A DNA stretch of 6,490 nucleotides from Cycloclasticus sp. (lineage in GTDB: Bacteria; Pseudomonadota; Gammaproteobacteria; Methylococcales; Cycloclasticaceae). Made by a program: the position numbers and the translations under genes. The notes below the pieces were generated by a model that was not told the DNA's origin, ran no database searches, and saw only the letters and a list, made by a program, of their open reading frames with translations. The stretch lies in contig JAESRY010000043.1 of NCBI GenBank assembly GCA_016764415.1, positions 1 to 6,490 on the forward strand, in the 5' to 3' direction. Of this stretch, positions 1 to 4,371 are shown in pieces (position 1 is the first letter of the stretch; every line of letters begins with the position of its first letter).

Positions 1-34
1 CTTATTACTCACTCTTTTTGACGCAATTGTCTTA

Positions 35-63
35 CAGACAGCAAATTATAGTTTACTTATACT
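35..63 (+). promoter_or_regulatory. Possible sigma70 promoter for radC
   Basis: A -10-like TATACT lies at 58-63, with a weak -35-like CAGACA (4 of 6 consensus bases) at 35-40 and a 17-base spacer. Transcription would begin near 70, leaving a leader of about 48 bases before radC. A TTGACG further upstream (18-23) has no well-spaced -10 partner. The assignment rests on motif matching only. Confidence 0.35.
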
Positions 64-117
64 GGTAACCTTTAAATCAACAAGTAACAACCAAAACGAC
101 TAACAAAAGGATTTGTT

Positions 118-795
118 ATGGTAAATTTAGAAGCTTGGCCATTAAACGAGCGCCCAAGAGAAAAACTACTGCAGAAAGGAGCCTCATCGCTCTCAGATTC
201 TGAACTGTTGGCAATATTTCTTCGTACAGGAACTCATGGTAAAAACGTAATGGAGCTCGCCCGAGAGATCATTATTCACTTTGGTAGTTTAAAGTCTCTG
301 TTTAGCGCAACTGAAAAAGAATTTTGTAGCATTAAAGGATTAGGAACCGCTAAATATGTACAGTTACAAGCTTGTTTAGAAATGAGCCAACGCCATATTG
401 AAGAACAAATCACTCAACAAGATGCAATGCAGAATCCCGCGCAAGTCAAAAGATACGTCCAATCCCGTCTTTTGGCAAAACCGAATGAAGTATTTGCGGC
501 TATATTTTTAGACAACCAACACCACGTTTTAGCCTATGAGGAGTTGTTTTTCGGAACCATCAACGCTTCATCGGTGCATCCGCGCGTTGTCATTCAAAGA
601 GCCTTGCACCACAATGCTGCGGCAATCATCGTTGCTCACAATCACCCATCTGGCGTTTCCGAACCGAGCCTTTCAGATATTGATATTACTAAGACATTAA
701 AAACAGCGCTGGCACTGATTGATGTGAGATTGATTGATCATTTGGTGGTTGCGTCACATCAGGTGACTTCTTTAGCGGAACGAGGGCAGATTTAA
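118..795 (+). CDS. radC: RadC family JAB/MPN-domain protein
   Basis: Complete 225-residue RadC, the usual length for the family. An N-terminal helix-hairpin-helix region (about residues 65-90, with IKGLGTAKY) precedes a JAB/MPN domain (about 105-225). The metal-binding JAMM signature is intact: Glu142 in the ELFFGT segment, then His174, His176, Ser178 and Asp187 in AHNHPSGVSEPSLSD. Such a motif would bind zinc and is typical of metal-dependent peptidases or isopeptidases. The historical assignment to DNA repair is poorly supported experimentally for the family, so the cellular role is uncertain. The ATG is supported by AAAAGGA at 105-111, six bases upstream. In many gammaproteobacteria radC is followed by the ribosomal protein genes rpmB and rpmG; here the next gene is a convergent accessory gene 54 bases away, which implies local rearrangement. 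Confidence 0.97.
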   Translation: MVNLEAWPLNERPREKLLQKGASSLSDSELLAIFLRTGTHGKNVMELAREIIIHFGSLKSLFSATEKEFCSIKGLGTAKYVQLQACLEMSQRHIEEQITQQDAMQNPAQVKRYVQSRLLAKPNEVFAAIFLDNQHHVLAYEELFFGTINASSVHPRVVIQRALHHNAAAIIVAHNHPSGVSEPSLSDIDITKTLKTALALIDVRLIDHLVVASHQVTSLAERGQI

Positions 796-849
796 GATCT
801 ATTTAAAATAATTGAGACGTGCTTTTTTCAGGTCGGTACCAATGTTTGG

Positions 850-1203
850 CTAGGTATTTTTTATCCAGCCAATACTAAGTATATATCTATTACCTTTAAC
901 TATTTTGGATACCTGATGTTCACAAATGTCTGGGCGAAAAAGCTTTATGCGATTAGTCTCAAATATCGGATTTTTGCACATAAAATTACCGCCATCATCT
1001 GCATTTTTTAATACAATATTCAATCTATAATGTTTCCCTAATTCTACTTTATCAGTATGTGGCGCTATTTCACTACCTTCTGGAAATTTAAGTAAATAAG
1101 TATCAAACTTTATTGGCCACAAGGCTCCACATAATAACATTTTGTCATAACCTGACTGTTGCCTTCCTCGTTCCCAACGAAATAATTTACTTAAAAAAGA
1201 CAT
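850..1203 (-). CDS. Small 2OG-Fe(II) oxygenase-like protein
   Basis: A 117-residue protein resembling compact 2-oxoglutarate/Fe(II)-dependent dioxygenases of the aspartyl/prolyl hydroxylase-like type. The expected facial triad can be read: His49 and Asp51 in APHTDKV, and His96 in CEHQVSK. Arg106 in GNRYILSIGW is well placed to bind the 2-oxoglutarate carboxylate. These residues sit on a predicted double-stranded beta-helix core (about residues 33-115). The product is probably cytosolic, as no signal peptide or membrane segment is seen; the substrate is unknown. The ATG at 1203 overlaps, in another frame, the last codons of the truncated phosphatase-like reading frame, and only a weak purine-rich stretch (AGAGAT) precedes it. 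The gene converges on radC with no strong terminator between them. It lies in the AT-rich, cassette-like block and is probably horizontally acquired. The family call comes from motifs, not a database search. Confidence 0.7.
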   Translation of the reverse strand: MSFLSKLFRWERGRQQSGYDKMLLCGALWPIKFDTYLLKFPEGSEIAPHTDKVELGKHYRLNIVLKNADDGGNFMCKNPIFETNRIKLFRPDICEHQVSKIVKGNRYILSIGWIKNT

Positions 1204-1358
1204 ACTAAATCTCTAATCATCTGTAACGCTGTTTCCGAGTCGGCATTTGTTCCACAACCAATAGCCTCAAAATTTTCATAGTCCGTAAAAACAGTTTCAG
1301 CTGTTGGGCTTCTTAATCTATTTTCACTACATACAAATAAAAGTTTTTTCACGTACAT
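1191..1358 (-). pseudogene. 5' remnant of low-molecular-weight phosphatase-like gene
   Basis: A 55-codon frame, too short to be a complete member of its family, begins at ATG 1358 (or GTG 1352) and stops at 1191. Its N-terminus, KKLLFVCSENRLRSPTAE, matches the phosphate-binding loop of low-molecular-weight protein tyrosine phosphatase-like proteins: Cys10 to Arg16 gives the CX5R signature, followed by Ser17. The similarity continues through AIGCGTNAD, then is lost after about residue 43, and the remaining 12 residues look unrelated. Family members are normally around 100 residues or more and carry a catalytic Asp near the C-terminus, which is missing here. The product should therefore be inactive as a phosphatase. 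The 3' end overlaps the start of the oxygenase-like gene by 13 bases, so a deletion or recombination probably joined that gene to this 5' fragment. The start lies a few bases beyond the attC-like element, as cassette genes usually do. Confidence 0.65.
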
Positions 1359-1363
1359 CCATT

Positions 1364-1435
1364 ACATAATGTCGAAATGCGAGCGTTAGCGAGCCCACAC
1401 TATATGTGAGCGAATTTTTATTGCCTTGTTATGGC
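1364..1435 (-). repeat. attC-like imperfect inverted repeat
   Basis: On the minus strand this 72-base segment opens with GCCATAACAAGGC (plus 1435-1423) and closes with GACATTATGT (plus 1373-1364). The outer arms pair imperfectly (CATAA with TTATG), with weak further pairing of GGCAAT and GTCGAAAT inside. The centre holds a CACA/TGTG hairpin and GCGAGC-type direct repeats. The arrangement recalls an integron attC site: an AAC-type core at one end, a TTATG-type core at the other, within the usual length range. The preceding gene's stop codon lies five bases before the repeat and the next start lies five bases after it, which is the compact layout of gene cassettes. The second core has ATT where GTT is expected, so the site may be degraded. 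The strand given is that of the adjoining genes. Confidence 0.45.
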
Positions 1436-1440
1436 TTTGA

Positions 1441-1719
1441 CTATTTATCACGCGCATAATCCCATGTATGAACCTCACCCCAACCTGTAAATACATATGA
1501 TATTTTTGAGTTCTCATCTTTGTACAAATAGCTATACGAGCAATCACTATTATTGAAACTTGGACTACTTAAATACTTTGGGTCTTCTAATTTGGACAAA
1601 GCTTTGAGAACCCTTTCTGTTGCGTATTCTTCAGTAAATGAGCATTCATCCCAATCCTTCGCTAGAAGAAAAAGAAATACACAAATGACTAAAAATATTC
1701 CGGTTGCAGTGTATTTCAA
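1441..1719 (-). CDS. Hypothetical membrane-anchored protein, cassette-like
   Basis: A 92-residue protein of no family I recognise. Residues 3-20 form a hydrophobic segment (GIFLVICVFLFLLA) after a short basic start, so it is a likely signal anchor or uncleaved signal peptide, leaving a soluble acidic tail of about 70 residues outside the membrane. There is no lipobox. The tail contains Cys26 and Cys60, which could form a disulfide in the periplasm, and an aromatic C-terminal stretch (YVFTGWGEVHTWDY). The start is TTG at 1719: an in-frame TAA closes the frame just upstream, and AGGA at 1728-1725 sits five bases before the TTG. An ATG at 1739 is out of frame and opens only seven codons. The gene lies between a GGCGTTATG boundary and an attC-like repeat, with very short flanks, and its DNA is more AT-rich than the division genes. 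This suggests a mobile cassette. Function unknown. Confidence 0.6.
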   Translation of the reverse strand: MKYTATGIFLVICVFLFLLAKDWDECSFTEEYATERVLKALSKLEDPKYLSSPSFNNSDCSYSYLYKDENSKISYVFTGWGEVHTWDYARDK

Positions 1720-1724
1720 TTGGT

Positions 1725-1728
1725 TCCT
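1725..1728 (-). promoter_or_regulatory. Ribosome binding site supporting a TTG start
   Basis: AGGA on the minus strand, five bases before the TTG at 1719-1717. It is the reason for accepting a TTG start for the 92-residue protein. Confidence 0.55.
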
Positions 1729-1736
1729 GATTTAGT

Positions 1737-1745
1737 CATAACGCC
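1737..1745 (-). other. Cassette-type junction GGCGTTATG next to truncated ftsI
   Basis: The minus strand reads GGCGTTATG here, overlapping the end of the ftsI fragment's stop codon by one base. GTTATG preceded by GGC resembles the 3' core of an integron recombination site, where cleavage falls between G and TT. It could pair with the CCATAAC arm at 1434-1428 of the attC-like repeat, as expected if both belonged to one circular cassette. Measured core to core (about 1741 to 1370), the unit would be about 370 bases, short but possible for a cassette. Inference from motif and spacing only. Confidence 0.4.
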
Positions 1746-2071
1746 TAGTCAAAATATACATTTTTATTTTCTAAATCCAACTCCTGCGGATTCACCCAAA
1801 CCGAACTCACCGGCGCACTAATCGCCAAAGCATGGCCTTCAGAGTCCAACACCTTTCCGCGATAGGCGGGCAATGCTACATCCCGCAAATGAACCGCTTC
1901 ACCGCGTTTTTGCAAGTAGCTATTATTCAATACCTGCAAATCAACCGCGCGATAAATTAACCCGCACATCACCAACATAAAACAGGCCAATATAAAACGG
2001 CGGCGGCCTGCTAATTCAGGCACCACAATTTTCTGCGCTTTGTCTTTAAGTTGAGGATTACCGTAGCTCAT
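1745..2071 (-). pseudogene. ftsI: Truncated ftsI (PBP3), N-terminal fragment only
   Basis: The frame encodes 108 residues of a protein that is usually near 570-600. It contains the short cytoplasmic tail, the single membrane-spanning helix (about residues 25-42, after RRR) and the start of the periplasmic pedestal: VDLQVLNNSYLQKRGEAVHLRDV and the RGKVLDSEGHALAISAPVSSVW block typical of class B PBPs. The transpeptidase domain with its SxxK, SxN and KTG motifs is entirely absent, so no peptidoglycan cross-linking activity is possible. The last residues (about NVYFD) are probably encoded by foreign junction DNA, after which TAG occurs. The ATG overlaps the ftsL stop by four bases (ATGA), as in intact dcw operons. 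The break coincides with the cassette-like boundary. FtsI is normally essential for septation, so an intact copy is expected elsewhere unless this is an assembly error. Confidence 0.9.
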
Positions 2072-2346
2072 TTGACTTTAACGTAAATTATTTGATCTGA
2101 TGTTGGCGCTTGCAAACCCAGTTTTGTTCTTGCTAAATTTTCTATCCGATTATTTGACGACCACGTGTTTTGCTCTAATTGCAAACGACCCCATTCAACG
2201 CCAAGTCTGTCTTGTTCACGAAATTCTTTTTGCAGCTGATTAAATTTCAAACGCGCATCGTATTTCACATACACCACTGTCAACGCAGACATCATCACCA
2301 AGGCCAAAAACAACCCGACTAAGCCGCTTAAATGTTGGTCAGCCAT
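2068..2346 (-). CDS. ftsL: Cell division protein FtsL
   Basis: A 92-residue bitopic membrane protein of the septal FtsQLB complex, which activates the FtsWI synthase. It has a short cytoplasmic N-terminus, one transmembrane helix (about residues 8-27), a leucine/glutamine-rich periplasmic coiled coil (about 30-60) and the conserved C-terminal segment RIENLARTKLGLQAPTSDQIIYV. Length and layout match gammaproteobacterial FtsL. The ATG at 2346 is chosen because GGAG lies eight bases upstream and its A is shared with the rsmH TGA (TGATG). A GTG one codon earlier (2349) is an alternative that would give a four-base overlap. The 3' end overlaps ftsI by four bases, indicating translational coupling. 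The gene appears intact although its downstream partner ftsI is broken. Confidence 0.92.
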   Translation of the reverse strand: MADQHLSGLVGLFLALVMMSALTVVYVKYDARLKFNQLQKEFREQDRLGVEWGRLQLEQNTWSSNNRIENLARTKLGLQAPTSDQIIYVKVK

Positions 2347-3281
2347 CACAACTTCTCCGCAATACGTAATACCGCGCTTCTACTACGAACATTACTTGCC
2401 ACTTCGTCTTTTGTCGCTTTGATTGCCTTACTGACTAATTTCAATACGGGCTTTTTCGCATCCGTTGGTATCGGTAAATTTCTGGGCGTTATATCGCCGC
2501 GTGACTTCTCGCGCATAAAGCGTTTTACAATGCGATCTTCTAAAGAATGAAAGCTGATAACCGCCAAACGCCCGCCCTTGTTTAAACACCCCATGGCGCC
2601 AGCTAGCGCTTCTTCAAGGTCAGTCAATTCGTTATTAATTTTTATCCGTATAGCCTGAAAGCTTCTCGTCGCTGGGTGCTTGCCAGGCTCGCGCTTTGTA
2701 ATAACACCTTCTATTAAACTCGCTAATTGCCCCGTCGTTTCAATGGCAGTTTCTTCGCGTTTATTAACTATTTCAGATGCAATTTTGCGCGCAAATTTTT
2801 CCTCTCCGTAATCTCGCAACACTTTAACCAATTCCTTTTCATCAACCTGTGCCAACCATTGCGACGCCGACTCACCACACGATGTATCCATTCGCATGTC
2901 TAGTGGGCCATCGCGCATAAAACTAAAACCACGTTCGGCAACATCAAGCTGCGGAGACGACACGCCTAAATCCAGCAAAATACCATCCACCTGACCGAGC
3001 CATTCACGCTGCTCAGCCAACTGCGGCATAAATGCAAAGCTGCTATGCGCCAACTCGAAGCGCTCGTCAGTTAATAATTCTTTTGCTTGGGATGAACTCA
3101 CAGCGTCCTGATCCTTATCAATGCCAAGCAAACGTCCATCCTCAGACAACGCCTGCAAGATTGCTTTGCTATGCCCACCACGACCAAAGGTTCCATCTAT
3201 ATAAACCCCATCAGTTTGCCGTATTAGCCCGTTCAAGGCCTCTTCCAGCAAGACTGGCTTATGTAATGTAACGCCAGGCAT
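2346..3281 (-). CDS. rsmH: 16S rRNA (cytosine1402-N4)-methyltransferase RsmH (MraW)
   Basis: A complete 311-residue S-adenosylmethionine-dependent enzyme that N4-methylates C1402 of 16S rRNA in the ribosomal P site. Family signatures appear in order: HKPVLLEEAL (7-16), the SAM-binding loop DGTFGRGGHS (29-38), LLGIDKDQDA (51-60) with the acidic residue that contacts SAM ribose, DGILLDLGVSSPQLD (99-113), the GFSFMRDGPLDMRMD block (118-132), YGEEKFARKIA (158-168), HPATRSFQAIRIKINNEL (202-219) and VISFHSLEDRIVK (241-253). The small insert domain (about 115-215) is present and the C-terminus NVRSRSAVLRIAEK is typical. The ATG shares one base with the mraZ stop (TAATG), so translation is probably coupled. 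Nothing looks damaged. Confidence 0.98.
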   Translation of the reverse strand: MPGVTLHKPVLLEEALNGLIRQTDGVYIDGTFGRGGHSKAILQALSEDGRLLGIDKDQDAVSSSQAKELLTDERFELAHSSFAFMPQLAEQREWLGQVDGILLDLGVSSPQLDVAERGFSFMRDGPLDMRMDTSCGESASQWLAQVDEKELVKVLRDYGEEKFARKIASEIVNKREETAIETTGQLASLIEGVITKREPGKHPATRSFQAIRIKINNELTDLEEALAGAMGCLNKGGRLAVISFHSLEDRIVKRFMREKSRGDITPRNLPIPTDAKKPVLKLVSKAIKATKDEVASNVRSRSAVLRIAEKL

Positions 3282-3736
3282 TACAGTGATAACGATCCCA
3301 GTTCAGGTGACAACTCACCGTCTTCTGCATTCTCCTCTTCAAACCACATATCACGCTTGGTCAGCCAAGTTTGCTCATTCCAAATTTCAAACTTATTTCC
3401 CTGACCAATCATCACTACTTTTTTATCCAACTGCGCAAACTCACGCAAAGGCGGCGAAACCAACACACGCCCCTGACCATCCAACTCACATTCAGTCGCA
3501 TGTCCAATCAACAATCGTTGTAAGCGCCGTGCTTGTTTATTCAATGTAGGAAGTTTAATCAGCTTGCGCTCTATATCTTCCCAAACGGGCAGTGGATACA
3601 ATAGGAGACTATGTTCACGATCAACCGTCATCACCATTTGCGCATCACAAGAAGTTTTCAGCTGGGCACGGTAACGCGTAGGGATAGACAATCGCCCCTT
3701 AGCATCCAACGTAACGTTATTAACCCCTCTAAACAC
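3281..3736 (-). CDS. mraZ: Transcriptional regulator MraZ
   Basis: A 151-residue DNA-binding protein, close to the 152 residues of the E. coli homologue, with two AbrB/SpoVT-like half-domains. Each carries the DxxGR signature: LDAKGRLSIPTRYR (10-23) and LDGQGRVLVSPPLREF (85-100). MraZ forms rings of several subunits and represses its own dcw promoter by binding direct repeats in the leader; such repeats lie just upstream here. The start is GTG at 3736, since FRGVNNVTLDAKGR matches the family N-terminus and AAAGGGG lies six bases before it. The frame stays open to an ATG at 3862, but that would translate the promoter and operator and add 42 unrelated residues. It is the first gene of the operon and shares one base with rsmH. 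C-terminal residues 131-151 are acidic and poorly conserved, as usual. Confidence 0.97.
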   Translation of the reverse strand: MFRGVNNVTLDAKGRLSIPTRYRAQLKTSCDAQMVMTVDREHSLLLYPLPVWEDIERKLIKLPTLNKQARRLQRLLIGHATECELDGQGRVLVSPPLREFAQLDKKVVMIGQGNKFEIWNEQTWLTKRDMWFEEENAEDGELSPELGSLSL

Positions 3737-3742
3737 AGAATT

Positions 3743-3749
3743 CCCCTTT
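3743..3749 (-). promoter_or_regulatory. Ribosome binding site deciding the mraZ GTG start
   Basis: AAAGGGG on the minus strand ends six bases before the GTG at 3736. With the family N-terminus that follows, it fixes the mraZ start at GTG rather than the ATG at 3862. Confidence 0.75.
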
Positions 3750-3755
3750 ATTAGT

Positions 3756-3785
3756 GATTTTCCCTTTTTAACCACTTTGCCCCAC
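3756..3785 (-). promoter_or_regulatory. MraZ operator: three 10-bp direct repeats
   Basis: Three successive ten-base units on the minus strand begin GTGGGGCAAA (3785-3776), GTGGTTAAAA (3775-3766) and AGGGAAAATC (3765-3756). MraZ is known to bind TGGG-type direct repeats spaced one helical turn apart between the dcw promoter and mraZ, and these sit in that place. The first unit fits best; the other two are degenerate. Occupied by the MraZ ring, they would block transcription just downstream of the start site, giving autoregulation. Confidence 0.7.
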
Positions 3786-3793
3786 TTTTTTGC

Positions 3794-3823
3794 ACTATAG
3801 GGATGAAAATACCCCTCTGTCAA
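3794..3823 (-). promoter_or_regulatory. Sigma70 promoter of the mraZ operon
   Basis: A perfect -35 box TTGACA (3823-3818), an 18-base spacer and a TATAGT -10 box (3799-3794) lie on the minus strand. Transcription should start near 3787, immediately before the MraZ boxes and about 50 bases before the mraZ GTG. The match is strong, in keeping with a highly expressed but MraZ-repressed dcw promoter. The spacer contains GGGG and CCC tracts that could pair. Confidence 0.75.
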
Positions 3824-4017
3824 GCATCTCATTCCATAAATACTTTCTTTACGAACAATCACTTAGCTGTGTTTTCTATGCTTTCGCTTACATCACATTA
3901 ATTAGACACATAAAGCCAATAAAAATCATAGTGTTGCGGCTTTTTGTTAAAGAAAATACTTAGAATATGAAATAGCGACGACGCGCTTAAAGAAAATGAG
4001 ACCACAGCAAATATAAC

Positions 4018-4032
4018 CGGCAAGTGTTGCCG
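4018..4032. repeat. Perfect 6-bp palindrome, operator-like
   Basis: CGGCAA and TTGCCG face each other across a three-base GTG centre. It could be a dimeric regulator's site or a small hairpin. No T-run follows on either strand, so it is not an obvious terminator. It lies about 200 bases upstream of the mraZ promoter. The function is unknown. Confidence 0.3.
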
Positions 4033-4218
4033 AATGATATTTAACTCATTGAATATTAAGTGAAATATAAGATAAAGAGAGTGAAATGCTAGACATCGCC
4101 TTTCTGGCAAGCAACAAATTAATAAACACATTAGGCATTGCTAATAAAAAACCGACACGATGCTGCCACCAATCGGCTCAATGTGAGCAAAAATCAGCCG
4201 TAAAATAAGCAATTTAAA

Positions 4219-4293
4219 TAACAAGATTGCGCCTAAATAGCCAGAGAAATCAGTCCAACGCTTGCTCTGAAGCCCTCACGCGGCGTCTTGTTA
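4219..4293. repeat. Long inverted repeat with attC-like architecture
   Basis: The arms TAACAAGA (4219-4226) and TCTTGTTA (4286-4293) are perfectly complementary. After a three-base bulge on one side the stem continues with CGCC (4230-4233) against GGCG (4282-4285), and further in CAGAG (4242-4246) can pair with CTCTG (4265-4269). Outer AAC/GTT arms, an asymmetric bulge, an inner GC-rich stem and a span of 75 bases resemble integron attC sites. The core sequence departs from the usual GTTRRRY and no clear gene adjoins, so a decayed attC, another mobile hairpin or an RNA structure are all possible. A further CTTGTTA copy lies at 4303-4309. Confidence 0.45.
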
Positions 4294-4318
4294 ATATGTC
4301 TACTTGTTACTTTGCTAG

Positions 4319-4334
4319 GCGGCTAAGTCGCCGC
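4319..4334 (-). terminator. Possible weak hairpin terminator of the GGDEF-EAL gene
   Basis: GCGGC and GCCGC pair around a six-base loop, starting 38 bases after the stop codon of the minus-strand GGDEF-EAL gene. No T-run follows in that direction, so intrinsic termination would be inefficient. The CGCCGCG here (4329-4335) can also pair with CGCGGCG at 4279-4285, competing with the longer inverted repeat. Confidence 0.25.
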
Positions 4335-4371
4335 GCGAGTTGTCACCGCTAATTCTACTTTTTATTGGCTA

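Larger units (their letters stand above)
3824..4371. other. Gene-poor intergenic region with several inverted repeats
   Basis: About 550 bases separate the mraZ promoter from the end of the GGDEF-EAL gene, and I see no convincing gene. A minus-strand frame (4131-3898, 77 codons) has hydrophobic, low-complexity content and no clear binding site. A plus-strand frame of 40 residues (4086-4208, beginning MLDIAFLASNKL) follows a purine-rich stretch and ends just before an attC-like repeat; it is unrecognised and weak. No tRNA is seen, nor the RNase P RNA that some gammaproteobacteria carry near mraZ. Small palindromes are CGGCAA-GTG-TTGCCG (4018-4032) and GCTCA-ATG-TGAGC (4176-4188). The region may be the remains of decayed accessory DNA. 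Confidence 0.5.

Noticed and set aside
846..872. Terminator between radC and the oxygenase gene (TTGGCT/AGCCAA arms)
   Set aside because: The stem is imperfect, overlaps the oxygenase stop and last codons, and lacks a following T-run.
3737..3862. N-terminal extension of mraZ to an ATG at 3862
   Set aside because: It would translate through the promoter and MraZ boxes and adds residues unlike the family; the GTG at 3736 has a good binding site and matches the family start.
3902..3937. AAAGCC...GGCTTTTT hairpin as an intrinsic terminator
   Set aside because: The loop is about 20 bases, the stem is only six pairs, and no + strand gene precedes it.
3898..4131. 77-codon minus-strand frame
   Set aside because: Low-complexity hydrophobic composition, no convincing ribosome binding site and no recognised family.
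3824..4371. RNase P RNA or another structured RNA upstream of mraZ
   Set aside because: The conserved RNase P sequence blocks are not seen on either strand.
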